64,000 nucleotides of DNA from Pedobacter sp. Bi126 (GTDB lineage Bacteria; Bacteroidota; Bacteroidia; Sphingobacteriales; Sphingobacteriaceae): NCBI RefSeq assembly GCF_918698245.1, contig NZ_CAKKMS010000004.1, forward strand, positions 848,040-912,039, written 5' to 3'. Position numbers and translations under genes: made by a program. Below the pieces are notes generated by a model. It did no database searches and was not told where the DNA came from. It saw only the letters and a list, made by a program, of their open reading frames with translations. Shown one piece after another: positions 7,733-16,064 of the stretch; the stretch's first letter is position 1; every line of letters starts with the position of its first letter.

Positions 7733-9817
7733 ATGAACAGTTTTTTTTCGGGTACATCTATTTTGTTTTTTCTCGGTTGCCTGGCGTTGGGCGTGCTGTA
7801 TGCCTGGTTGCTATATCGTGGCAACAAAAATTTGGATAAAAAACTTCAGTATGGCTTAACTGCCTTGCGAATTATCGTAGTGACTACCATTGCGTGGTTA
7901 ATATTTGCACCGCTCATCAAAACATTAAATTATACTTTAGATAAACCCGTAATCATTATCGGACAAGATAATTCTCTTTCTGTAGGGCAGGTTAAAGCAG
8001 CTGGTTTCGACCAAAAATTATACGAAAATAACCTTAAAGCTCTACAAGATAAACTAACAGACAAGTACGAGGTAAAAACGCTTCACTTTGGCGATCAGGT
8101 TGCAGATGGTTTCGATTTTAAAAATCAGGGGAAATTAACGGATGCCTCGGCTTTTTTTCAGAAAGTTAGAGATGAGTATACGAACAGAAATGTTGGCGCC
8201 ATTATTTTAGCCACCGATGGGATTTTTAATCATGGTGGAAATCCGCTGTACAGCGTAAATCAGATTAATGCACCGGTTTATACCATTGCCCTGGGTGATA
8301 GTATCCCAAAGCGCGATGTTTTAATTTCGAATGTAAATTACAATAACATTGTGTACCTGGATGATGATTTTACGATCGAAGTTCAGGTTCAGGCTTTTCA
8401 AAGTGAGGGCGAAAGTACTTCTTTAACGGTTAACCAAAATGGTGCAAAGGTAGAACAGCAAAACATATCGATTAATGGAGGTTCCTTTGTTAAAACGATC
8501 CCTGTCAAGATTCATGCGGGTAAAATTGGTGTTCAGAAATATACCGTTCAGCTTGGTGCTTTACAAAATGAAATTACAACCAGAAATAATGTTCAAACCT
8601 TTTATATAGAAGTTATTGATGGCAGGCAGAAAGTATTGCTTGCTGCGGTTGCTCCACATCCCGATTTAGGCGTTTTAAAGGAGGCCATTTCGTTAAATAA
8701 ACACTACGAGGCTAAACTTGCCCTTGCTGATGATTTAAATACAATAGATCCGTCTAAATTCGATCTAATCATATTGTATCAATTACCCGACGTGCAAAAC
8801 ATTTCGTCAACATTTTTAAAGAAATTAACTGGATTAAAGAAACCGATCTGGTATATTTTGGGCGCACAGAGCAATATAAATGCTTTTAATCAAATGCAAA
8901 ATCAGGTCAATTTGGGTTCTGCAAATGGCTCCATTCAGGAAGTGTATGCCGATTTTGCAAATGGATTTACAAGCTTCAATCTTACTGAAGATGACAAGAA
9001 GCAGTTTTCATCTTTCGATCCTTTGTTAAGTCCGTTTGGAAGGTTAACCGTAAATGCAGGCGCAATACCTGTTTTTAATCAGCGTATCGGCAAAGTAAGC
9101 ACACAACAGCCATTGCTGTTCTTTGCCAATGAAAATGGCTTAAAGATAGGTTATTTAATGGGAGAGGGGCTTTGGAGATGGAAACTTTCGGAAGCTGAAA
9201 ATGAAAGCAATCAATCGGTTTTAAACGATCTGATTTCAAAAACGGTTCAATACCTATCTGTTAAAGATGATAAGAGAAGGTTTAAGGTATTTACTTCAAA
9301 GTCTGCTTATGATGAAAATGAAACCATCCAGTTTAACGGCACCCTTTATAACGATAGCTATCAGCCTGTAAATGAGTCGGAAGTTAATCTTCAGGTTAAA
9401 AACGAAGCGGGCAAAGTGTTTAATTATATTTTTTCTAAAACCGAAAATGCTTATCAGCTAGATGCAGGAACCATGCCTGCAGGGAATTATTCTTATGTCG
9501 CGAATACCGAACTTGGCGGAAAGAAATTCACGGCTACGGGTAGTTTCTATGTAAATGCGTTGATTGCAGAATTTCAGCAGACAACAGCTAATCACCAGCT
9601 TTTAAATACCATATCTAAGCAAAGCAATGGTAAGCTGTTTATGCCCGAAAACCTGCTGAAAATAGCCGATGAGATTGCCAAAAACGAAAATATTAAAACC
9701 ATCAGTTACGAAGACCGCAAATACGACGAATTGATTAGCATGAAATGGCTGTTCGGCTTAATTTTGATTTTGCTGGGCGTAGAGTGGTTTTTGAGAAAGC
9801 GGAACGGGGAACTTTAA
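7733..9817 (+). CDS. VWA-like membrane-anchored protein
   Basis: 694 residues. Two membrane segments (about 8-28 and 40-63) precede a von Willebrand factor A-like domain with a MIDAS-type DxSxS written DNSLS (79-83) and a later ILATDG block. A long beta-rich periplasmic region follows, and a final membrane segment (about 673-688) ends in a basic tail. This layout belongs to a conserved Bacteroidetes protein group often encoded near BatA/BatB-type VWA proteins. The function is not established, and no MoxR-type ATPase gene is adjacent here. The gene appears monocistronic. Confidence 0.75.
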   Translation: MNSFFSGTSILFFLGCLALGVLYAWLLYRGNKNLDKKLQYGLTALRIIVVTTIAWLIFAPLIKTLNYTLDKPVIIIGQDNSLSVGQVKAAGFDQKLYENNLKALQDKLTDKYEVKTLHFGDQVADGFDFKNQGKLTDASAFFQKVRDEYTNRNVGAIILATDGIFNHGGNPLYSVNQINAPVYTIALGDSIPKRDVLISNVNYNNIVYLDDDFTIEVQVQAFQSEGESTSLTVNQNGAKVEQQNISINGGSFVKTIPVKIHAGKIGVQKYTVQLGALQNEITTRNNVQTFYIEVIDGRQKVLLAAVAPHPDLGVLKEAISLNKHYEAKLALADDLNTIDPSKFDLIILYQLPDVQNISSTFLKKLTGLKKPIWYILGAQSNINAFNQMQNQVNLGSANGSIQEVYADFANGFTSFNLTEDDKKQFSSFDPLLSPFGRLTVNAGAIPVFNQRIGKVSTQQPLLFFANENGLKIGYLMGEGLWRWKLSEAENESNQSVLNDLISKTVQYLSVKDDKRRFKVFTSKSAYDENETIQFNGTLYNDSYQPVNESEVNLQVKNEAGKVFNYIFSKTENAYQLDAGTMPAGNYSYVANTELGGKKFTATGSFYVNALIAEFQQTTANHQLLNTISKQSNGKLFMPENLLKIADEIAKNENIKTISYEDRKYDELISMKWLFGLILILLGVEWFLRKRNGEL

Positions 9818-9873
9818 GTTAGAAGTTGGGGGGTGGAGACTCAAAACTCTAAACTGAAAACTCCCGAACTGAA

Positions 9874-10488
9874 TCAATGCCATTCATCCCTGTAAACAAA
9901 CTTGGGCATATGCCATTCGAAGCGGATAGAAAGTAATCTTAGTGCTAATCCAATAACAGCGGCTGTAATGGTAGCCAGCATCTCGCTTCCGTGAAAATGC
10001 TCTATGCCGATGTAAACCGCGCCGGTAACTATCGCTGCGCTGGCATAAATCTCTTTTCTAAAAAGAAATGGAACTTCATTGCAGAGCACATCTCGAAGTA
10101 CCCCACCGGCACAGCCGGTAATCATTCCGCTAAAAAGTACAATTAGATAAGGTAAATGGATTTCTTGTGCAACCTGACAACCAATAATGGTGAAAACCAC
10201 CAAACCTAAAGCATCAAGGTAAAGGAAAAGTTTTTTGAGTTTAGTCATAATGGAGGCAATAAATGCCGCGAGTAAGGCTGCTACTGCGGTAATTACCAAA
10301 TATTCAGGATGTTCTACCCAGCTCATTGGATAATGGCCAAATAATACATTTCTAACCGTTCCACCACCTAATGCGGTTACCCAGGCAATAATACAAACGC
10401 CAACCCAATCCATATCACGTCTGCCTGCAGAAAGTGCAGCAGTCATGGCTTCAGCGGTTATGGCAATAATGTAGAGGATATGGAGCAT
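9874..10488 (-). CDS. TRIC/YicG-family membrane channel
   Basis: 204 residues with about seven membrane segments and two repeated glycine-rich blocks, GGGTVRNVLFG and GGVLRDVLCNEVP, which mark the UPF0126/trimeric intracellular cation channel family. Prokaryotic members form homotrimeric K+-conducting channels in the inner membrane. The length is normal. It converges on the VWA-like gene, and the short gap between them holds low-complexity ACTCAAAACT-type words. Confidence 0.88.
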   Translation of the reverse strand: MLHILYIIAITAEAMTAALSAGRRDMDWVGVCIIAWVTALGGGTVRNVLFGHYPMSWVEHPEYLVITAVAALLAAFIASIMTKLKKLFLYLDALGLVVFTIIGCQVAQEIHLPYLIVLFSGMITGCAGGVLRDVLCNEVPFLFRKEIYASAAIVTGAVYIGIEHFHGSEMLATITAAVIGLALRLLSIRFEWHMPKFVYRDEWH

Positions 10489-10498
10489 TAGATAGGTT

Positions 10499-10587
10499 AA
10501 CTGTTTGATTGCTTAATCGGTTAACTGGAATATAAATTGTTTTATGGTTTGATTGTTAACTCAAAACTGTAAACTTTTAACTGAAAA
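10499..10587. repeat. Low-complexity intergenic word block (GTTAACTG / ACTGAAAACT)
   Basis: The gap is built from reiterated words such as GGTTAACTG, TTAACTCAAAACTG and TTTTAACTGAAAACT. Closely similar wording appears at 9838-9870 and 38413-38495. It is neither coding nor a simple tandem repeat. Confidence 0.5.
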
Positions 10588-10887
10588 CTAATCCTTTTTC
10601 TCTTCCTGAATAATCACGAAAACATCTTCATTGTCTTTTTTCATGAAGTATTTTTCGCGGGCAAATTTTTCAGCCGTATTCAGATTGGTATTCAGTTCGT
10701 TTAGATCTTTTTTAACCTGCGCGGTTTCTTTCTCGAAATATTCTTTTTCTTCCTGCAGTTTATTGGCCTGACTGCGGTACTCGTATTGCGACATCATATC
10801 GTTTTTGTCGAAAAATAGCATCCACATCGCAAAAGCGACAGTAGCAAGGAAATATTTATTTCGGAAAAGATCTATTAAACGTTTCAT
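10588..10887 (-). CDS. DivIC/FtsB-type septum formation initiator
   Basis: 99 residues from the ATG at 10887, which puts the membrane segment (about 11-24, FLATVAFAMWMLFF) at the N terminus. An upstream ATG would add 17 residues encoded in low-complexity leader DNA. The membrane segment is followed by a coiled coil rich in Glu, Lys and Leu (about 35-75), the layout of DivIC/FtsB, which binds FtsL/FtsQ homologues in the divisome. It lies downstream of enolase on the same strand, as is common in Bacteroidetes, but a strong terminator intervenes. Confidence 0.85.
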   Translation of the reverse strand: MKRLIDLFRNKYFLATVAFAMWMLFFDKNDMMSQYEYRSQANKLQEEKEYFEKETAQVKKDLNELNTNLNTAEKFAREKYFMKKDNEDVFVIIQEEKKD

Positions 10888-10960
10888 ATATTGATATGAG
10901 ATTTTAGATGTGAGATTTGAGAAACCCAAATCCGACAAACAAATATAGTATTAAAATAAA

Positions 10961-10991
10961 AACATCCGAAGATTTAAAATCTCCGGATGTT
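10961..10991 (-). terminator. Enolase terminator
   Basis: On the minus strand AACATCCGGAGATTT pairs with AAATCTTCGGATGTT (one mismatch) and is followed by a T-rich stretch. It lies between eno and the divIC-like gene. Confidence 0.85.
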
Positions 10992-11021
10992 CTGCAAATA
11001 AGTTTTTCAACTTGTTAACAT

Positions 11022-11051
11022 TATAGGATTGGGTTTAAACCCAATCCTATA
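11022..11051. repeat. 30-bp perfect palindrome after eno stop
   Basis: TATAGGATTGGGTTT is followed directly by its exact complement, a 15-bp arm with no loop. It starts only 2 bp beyond the eno stop codon on the minus strand and precedes the terminator hairpin at 10961-10991. It might protect the 3' end of the mRNA or be a protein-binding site. Confidence 0.75.
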
Positions 11052-11053
11052 CA

Positions 11054-12349
11054 TTATTTTTTAGCGTATTTAAATTTTGAACCGATGAAACGAGCGTTTT
11101 CACCCAATTCTTCTTCAATACGTAATAATTGATTGTATTTTGCAATCCTGTCTGAACGTGATGCAGAACCGGTTTTAATCTGTCCGCAATTTAAAGCAAC
11201 AGCTAAATCGGCAATCGTAACATCTTCAGTTTCGCCAGAACGATGACTCATTACCGAAGTATAGCCATTGTTTTGTGCTAAAGTTACCGCATTGATGGTT
11301 TCAGTTAAAGAACCGATCTGGTTTACTTTTACCAGGATCGAGTTAGCGGTAGCCTCATCAATACCACGTTGTAAACGGGTTACGTTAGTTACAAATAAAT
11401 CATCACCAACCAATTGAACATGGTCACCAATTTTATCGGTTAAGCTTTTCCAGCCAGTCCAATCGTTTTCATCCATACCATCTTCAATAGAGATAATTGG
11501 ATATTTTGCAGAAAGATCAGCTAAATATTGTGCCTGCTCTTCGCTAGAACGAATTACGCCGGTAGCGCCTTCAAATTTAGTATAGTCGTATTTACCATCT
11601 TTGTAAAACTCAGATGATGCACAATCTAGCGCTAAACAGATTTGAGAACCTGGTTTGTAACCAGCAGTTTCAATTGCTTTTAATACCGTTTCAATTGCAT
11701 CTTCAGTACCGTCAAAAGTTGGTGCAAAACCACCTTCGTCACCTACTGCAGTAGATAAACCTCTATCGTGAAGAATTTTTTTCAAGCTATGGAAAACTTC
11801 AGTTCCCCAACGTAAAGCCTCAGAGAAAGAAGGTGCACCAACTGGCATAATCATAAATTCCTGGAAAGCGATAGGCGCATCAGAGTGTGAGCCACCGTTA
11901 ATGATATTCATCATCGGAATTGGTAAAGTGTTGGCGTTAACACCACCAATGTAACGGTATAATGGTTGACCGATTTCATCAGCAGCAGCTTTAGCAGCAG
12001 CCAAAGAAACACCTAAAATTGCGTTAGCACCTAAGTTACCTTTGTTTTCGGTACCATCTAGATCTAACATGATTTTATCAATTGTATTTTGCTCAAAAAC
12101 ATCAATACCTCTTAATGCATCAGCAATTTTAGTATTTACATTTTCTACAGCTTTTAAAACACCTTTACCTAAATATGTAGATTTATCACCATCACGTAAT
12201 TCAACAGCCTCATATTGTCCAGTAGATGCACCGCTTGGTACAGCTGCACGGCCAAAAGCACCTGCTTCTGTTACAACTTCTACTTCTACTGTTGGATTGC
12301 CTCTCGAATCGAGAATTTGTCTGGCATGGACATTAACGATTATGCTCAT
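11054..12349 (-). CDS. eno: Enolase
   Basis: 431 residues, the canonical length. It converts 2-phosphoglycerate to phosphoenolpyruvate. Visible blocks include ARQILDSRGNPTVEVEV at the N terminus, SGASTG, GDEGGFAP, the Mg-binding SIEDGMDENDW, the signature ILVKVNQIGSLTE, and SHRSGETED near the C terminus. The leader carries a candidate -7 box (12418-12425) and a stem with 7-bp arms (12382-12410). Two separate 3' structures follow the stop. Confidence 0.98.
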   Translation of the reverse strand: MSIIVNVHARQILDSRGNPTVEVEVVTEAGAFGRAAVPSGASTGQYEAVELRDGDKSTYLGKGVLKAVENVNTKIADALRGIDVFEQNTIDKIMLDLDGTENKGNLGANAILGVSLAAAKAAADEIGQPLYRYIGGVNANTLPIPMMNIINGGSHSDAPIAFQEFMIMPVGAPSFSEALRWGTEVFHSLKKILHDRGLSTAVGDEGGFAPTFDGTEDAIETVLKAIETAGYKPGSQICLALDCASSEFYKDGKYDYTKFEGATGVIRSSEEQAQYLADLSAKYPIISIEDGMDENDWTGWKSLTDKIGDHVQLVGDDLFVTNVTRLQRGIDEATANSILVKVNQIGSLTETINAVTLAQNNGYTSVMSHRSGETEDVTIADLAVALNCGQIKTGSASRSDRIAKYNQLLRIEEELGENARFIGSKFKYAKK

Positions 12350-12381
12350 TTTTATTTGATTTTTTATTGATTTTTTAACCT

Positions 12382-12410
12382 GCTTAGTGTATAAAGTACA
12401 ATTACTAAGC
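12382..12410 (-). promoter_or_regulatory. Stem in eno leader
   Basis: GCTTAGT (12382-12388) and ACTAAGC (12404-12410) are perfect inverted 7-bp arms, lying between the candidate -7 box and the eno start. It is a possible 5' UTR stem; function unknown. Confidence 0.4.
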
Positions 12411-12417
12411 GCAACAT

Positions 12418-12425
12418 CAAAGTTA
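12418..12425 (-). promoter_or_regulatory. Candidate -7 box for eno
   Basis: On the minus strand this reads TAACTTTG, matching TAnnTTTG, 69 bp before the eno ATG. A TTTA at roughly -33 is a weak partner. Confidence 0.4.
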
Positions 12426-12520
12426 GTATTATTTTTAAATAAATAAAGCGTTTTAAGGGTTAATGTTACGATAGTTGTTCAAGTTAATCAACGGTTAATT
12501 TTAAGTTAATATTGGTATTC

Positions 12521-12584
12521 TGTCATGCTGAGGTACGAAGCATCTGCAAGCTATGGAACAGATGATTCGCGCCTCAGCATGACA
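12521..12584. repeat. TGTCATGCTGAGG inverted repeat element
   Basis: TGTCATGCTGAGG (12521-12533) and CCTCAGCATGACA (12572-12584) are perfect 13-bp inverted arms. Inside them is a nested CATCTG/CAGATG pair and GAAGCATCTGC. This is a typical dispersed intergenic element of Bacteroidetes. Related arms occur at 2481/2887. Confidence 0.75.
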
Positions 12585-12604
12585 ATGTAATTTATAACCT
12601 CATA

Positions 12605-12637
12605 AAAAAACCGTTGAATCAACTCCAACGGTTTTAT
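12605..12637 (-). terminator. Terminator of DUF2911 gene
   Basis: On the minus strand AAAACCGTTGG and its near-complement CAACGGTTTTTTT form a hairpin followed by a T-run, about 50 bp after the stop codon. Confidence 0.8.
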
Positions 12638-12648
12638 AAAATTTCCTA

Positions 12649-12671
12649 TCGGTCGGTGTCACACCGACCGA
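12649..12671. repeat. 23-bp palindrome after DUF2911 stop
   Basis: TCGGTCGGTGT, a single C, then ACACCGACCGA: perfect 11-bp arms, 12 bp beyond the stop codon and before the terminator. Confidence 0.65.
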
Positions 12672-12683
12672 AATAAAATATCT

Positions 12684-13532
12684 CTATTTTTTAGCTTCGG
12701 CCAAAAGTTCAGAATTGAGGCGTACATATTCATCAATCTTTTGTGCCTTTGCAGCGTCTATACCTTGCTGCGCAGTAGCTGATGCCCCCGCTTTATCGCC
12801 CATTTTCAATTGGATACGGCCTTTCCATAGTTTAAACCATGGTGCTTTAGGGTCTGATTTTTCTGCTTCCGTCATCCATTCTAAAGCTGTTTTTAAATCT
12901 TTTCCATTTTGATAATAATACAATGCCGAATTAAAGTAAGGTTTTTTTTCGCCCTTCATCGCTTCAGCAATATTTGCCATTACTTTTTCATCGATAGAAG
13001 TTGTAATATTGATGGCATAAGCACTATTCTCCCACATCATATTTAACTGCGCCGAAGTTTCGTTAACAGCCGAAAACTGCATGCTAAGGGTTTCTACTTT
13101 ATCTTTTAAAGCCGTGGTTTTTACTTTTACACGAAGCACATCATCACTTTCCTTATATTCGTAAGCACCCCATTGATCGGGCGTTTTGCTGAAAATAACC
13201 GTCCATTCGTTTTTACCTGGGATGCTGAACAGGCCATATTCGCCGGCAGGTAAATCTTTGCCTTCAATTTTAACGGCATCGGTAAATTTAATGCGTGTGG
13301 CCGCGTTTGCCCCGTTACGCCAAACTACGCCCATTGGCTCCATGCCGCCAAAAATTTTGCGACCTTTAACATTCGGACGAGAGTAGGTTAAAGTTATTTT
13401 GCCTAATCCAAAATCCTGGATAATGGTTTGTCCGCTACTCGGTTGGGGAAACTTGGCTCCCTGGGCATTTGCGAAATCTGCTGCACCTAAAAGTGCAACA
13501 AACAGCATTACTGATTTGATCGATAATTTCAT
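12684..13532 (-). CDS. Secreted DUF2911 protein with TPR-like tail
   Basis: 282 residues from the ATG at 13532, giving a clean signal peptide that ends near ANAQ; a start at 13568 would add 12 residues before the signal. The DUF2911 core is visible as YSRPNVKGRKIFGG and GVVWRNGANAAT, followed by LPAGEYGLFSIPG. The C-terminal third (about 200-280) is helical with repeated A..W..EA elements, suggesting two TPR-like repeats. DUF2911 proteins are common exported Bacteroidetes proteins of unknown function. It has its own terminator. Confidence 0.85.
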   Translation of the reverse strand: MKLSIKSVMLFVALLGAADFANAQGAKFPQPSSGQTIIQDFGLGKITLTYSRPNVKGRKIFGGMEPMGVVWRNGANAATRIKFTDAVKIEGKDLPAGEYGLFSIPGKNEWTVIFSKTPDQWGAYEYKESDDVLRVKVKTTALKDKVETLSMQFSAVNETSAQLNMMWENSAYAINITTSIDEKVMANIAEAMKGEKKPYFNSALYYYQNGKDLKTALEWMTEAEKSDPKAPWFKLWKGRIQLKMGDKAGASATAQQGIDAAKAQKIDEYVRLNSELLAEAKK

Positions 13533-13592
13533 TGCTTTGTTGTTTTTGGTTTGCACGAATTTACGCAATAAGCTTCGAGTTTAACAAATGTT

Positions 13593-14114
13593 TTAATTCT
13601 GTTCTTTGCTTAGCTGGCGTTTCCTAAATCCAAAAATCAATTCATCAAAATATTCGCCATTTTTAAAAATAGTATCTTTTAGCGATGCCTCGAAAACAAA
13701 GCCCGATTTCTTTAAAACCTGCTGCGAGGCCAGGTTCGTATGTGTAGTCCGTGCGAAAATTCTTTCAATATCAAATGTTTCGAAACCATAGTTCAACATT
13801 TCTTGTATGGCAAGCGGAACAATGCCTTTACCCCAATAATCTTCAGCAATCCAATAACCCATTTCTGCACTCTTGCTGTAAATATCGGCCAGTTGATGCA
13901 CGCCTATGGATCCAATTACTTCACCGTCTAACACAATAGCCTTGATTTGCAAAGGTTCGTGGCTTAAGGCTAGCCGAATAAAAGCTTCACCATCTTTTTT
14001 CTCGTAAGGAAAAGGGAATTTATTGGTTAAATATTTCGAAATATTGAAATTGTTGGCATGTTTAACCAAACTTTCAACATCACTTGGTTGGTAAGTTCGT
14101 AAAATTAATTGCAT
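13593..14114 (-). CDS. GNAT acetyltransferase (RimJ/RimL-like)
   Basis: 173 residues from the ATG at 14114; a start at 14132 would add six residues. It has the N-terminal LILRTYQPSD of RimJ/RimL-type acetyltransferases, the acetyl-CoA-binding block YWGKGIVPLAIQEML and the later NLASQQVLKKSGFVFE. Such enzymes acetylate the N terminus of ribosomal proteins or small amines; the substrate here cannot be predicted. Confidence 0.88.
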   Translation of the reverse strand: MQLILRTYQPSDVESLVKHANNFNISKYLTNKFPFPYEKKDGEAFIRLALSHEPLQIKAIVLDGEVIGSIGVHQLADIYSKSAEMGYWIAEDYWGKGIVPLAIQEMLNYGFETFDIERIFARTTHTNLASQQVLKKSGFVFEASLKDTIFKNGEYFDELIFGFRKRQLSKEQN

Positions 14115-14189
14115 TACGTATGATTTTATCAAGATGAATGTGCTTTGTAACTTTTCATTAAAACTAAAGTCAGAAACAAAAATGCTTTT

Positions 14190-14822
14190 ATGTTACACTT
14201 CAATCAATTTGAAAAATCTTATTTCAATCATCTTGTTTTAAAGATAGATAATATTAAAATTCCCGAAGGCATTTTCTGGATAAAAGGAAGTAACGGCTCA
14301 GGGAAAAGTACCCTGCTGAAAGCAATTGCAGGAATATTGTCTTTCGAAGGTGATATCGCATTAAGTACTGTTTATTTAAAAGATCATGGTGTTTCCTATA
14401 GAAAACTTGTAAATTTTGCCGATGCCGAACCACTGTACCCCGAATTTTTAACCGGATTTGAAATGGTTGATCTTTTCGCTAAAGCCAAGGGGGCTGTTTC
14501 TGATCAAGAAAAGACCTTAATTGCTGAAATGGGTATGGAGCCTTACATTCATAACCCGTTAGGTTCATATTCCAGTGGTATGTTAAAAAAGTTGTCGTTG
14601 GTCTTGGCTTTTTTAGGAAAACCTAAATTGATCTTATTAGACGAGCCTTTAAATACGATCGATGTAGAATCTTTGGAGATATTATACCGCTGGATTAAAG
14701 AAAAGTACCAAAATGAAAAAATCAGTTTTTTACTGTCCTCACATCAGCCATTGGATGAGTTAAAACTGCCCGGACTTAAACAGATTAACATTCAAGATAA
14801 AAAAATAATACTGAATTTTTAA
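14190..14822 (+). CDS. ABC transporter ATP-binding protein
   Basis: 210 residues, short for an ABC ATPase but complete: Walker A GSNGSGKST, signature YSSGMLKKLSL, Walker B KLILLDEP and H-loop LLSSHQP. It energises a transporter with the membrane protein encoded immediately downstream (the stop and start codons share one base, TAATG). The SSGM signature is typical of exporters of the CcmA/drug-type subfamily. The substrate is unknown. Confidence 0.9.
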   Translation: MLHFNQFEKSYFNHLVLKIDNIKIPEGIFWIKGSNGSGKSTLLKAIAGILSFEGDIALSTVYLKDHGVSYRKLVNFADAEPLYPEFLTGFEMVDLFAKAKGAVSDQEKTLIAEMGMEPYIHNPLGSYSSGMLKKLSLVLAFLGKPKLILLDEPLNTIDVESLEILYRWIKEKYQNEKISFLLSSHQPLDELKLPGLKQINIQDKKIILNF

Positions 14823-15952
14823 TGTCGTTGCTTTCAAACACTGCCTTAAAGAAAATATTTGTTGATGGTTTTTACCGTACCCATGCAGCTATGTTGGTAT
14901 TCATCTTTGTGATGTTGATCAGTTACTGCTTCTTTATCAATACTTTGGGCACTGTTCGGCCAGACCAGATTGATTTCTGGCAGTTTTTCTTTACCATTAG
15001 TTTGGTGAGTAATCCACTAATGATGATTTTGTATCTTATAGGAAGCACATTATATGCTTACAAAAGCTTAAAATACGTCTTAAGTCAGCTTGCTTTGCCC
15101 CAGCAAGAGTTTCTGTATTATAGTTTCACCGCATTAAACAAAAAACAACAGTTTACGACCTGGTGTATAGTGCAGACCTGCATATTTATCCCTGTATTGT
15201 GTTATACTTTATATGCCATAAGCATTGGAATTGTATTTGGATATTATCTTATTTCTATCGGGATTTTATTTTTTCAATTGCTTCTGGTTTTAGCAGGCGC
15301 TTATATATATCTTAAAGAAAGTAACCGTTTAATAGAGGTTAACAAGCCAAATTGGTTACTTAGGGTAAGCAGGAAATGGAGCAAACCTGTTTTTTTGTTA
15401 TATAGTTTTCAGGTTTTCAATCAATCGAAATTGGCTTATACGCTCACCAAACTGCTTTCGTGGGTGCTGATTTCAAGTGTGTTGGTCGTTTTTGCTGATC
15501 TTAAAGATGATTCAAGATTATTGATGCTCGTTACCTCGTGTATTGTTGTGGCACATGTGGTGCTCATTTATCAGGAGAAGGTTTTTAATAATAGATACTT
15601 ATCTTTCTTGCCAAATTTTCCTTTTACTAAAAAGAAAGTATTTTTTAGTTTTTGTTTAAACTATCTTGTTTTATTGCTGCCCGAAATCTGTTGGATATTT
15701 ACCAATTTTGATATTTTAACATCGTTTGGGTTAATCGCATTTGCCTTTTCTACAGTGCTGTTATTTAGAAGCCTGCTTTTGTTAAATGCGATACAGATTA
15801 AGGGATTTTTGATATGGATTTTTTGCTTGTTTTTCCTTTTTTATGTATTTATCATGTTTGGCTTCGGATTAATCCTTATTCCGTTGAATCTTATTGTGGC
15901 TTGGATAGTGTTTAGGAGAAATTACTTGAATAACAATTGTATCGGTATTTGA
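14822..15952 (+). CDS. ABC transporter membrane subunit
   Basis: 376 residues, very hydrophobic, with roughly ten predicted membrane segments and few charged loops. It overlaps the ATPase gene by one base, so the two are translationally coupled and very likely form a transporter. No substrate-binding protein is nearby, which favours export. I recognise no specific subfamily. Confidence 0.8.
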   Translation: MSLLSNTALKKIFVDGFYRTHAAMLVFIFVMLISYCFFINTLGTVRPDQIDFWQFFFTISLVSNPLMMILYLIGSTLYAYKSLKYVLSQLALPQQEFLYYSFTALNKKQQFTTWCIVQTCIFIPVLCYTLYAISIGIVFGYYLISIGILFFQLLLVLAGAYIYLKESNRLIEVNKPNWLLRVSRKWSKPVFLLYSFQVFNQSKLAYTLTKLLSWVLISSVLVVFADLKDDSRLLMLVTSCIVVAHVVLIYQEKVFNNRYLSFLPNFPFTKKKVFFSFCLNYLVLLLPEICWIFTNFDILTSFGLIAFAFSTVLLFRSLLLLNAIQIKGFLIWIFCLFFLFYVFIMFGFGLILIPLNLIVAWIVFRRNYLNNNCIGI

Positions 15953-15964
15953 TGAAAAGGTTTA

Positions 15965-16032
15965 CCTACAACGATCGCCGTGCTGATCCGATAGCTATTG
16001 GATCAAGATGACTGCACGGATGTATATGTAGC
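15965..16032. repeat. Nested stem-loop between convergent genes
   Basis: CCGTGC (15978-15983) pairs with GCACGG (16014-16019), enclosing GATCCGATAGCTATTGGATC (15985-16004), itself a near-perfect palindrome. Outer CTACA/TGTAG also pair. It lies between convergent ends and may act as a bidirectional terminator, though the T-tract is weak. Confidence 0.5.
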
Positions 16033-16064
16033 CAAATGACATATTTTAATCGAAGTTTTTTCTA

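Larger units (their letters stand above)
12350..12683. other. Intergenic region upstream of eno
   Basis: No gene. In order it holds the eno leader and candidate promoter, a dispersed palindromic repeat (12521-12584), a terminator (12605-12637) and a 23-bp palindrome (12649-12671), the last two belonging to the DUF2911 gene. Confidence 0.7.

Noticed and set aside
10588..12349. eno and divIC-like gene as one operon
   Set aside because: A strong hairpin with T-run lies between them, so co-transcription is probably limited.
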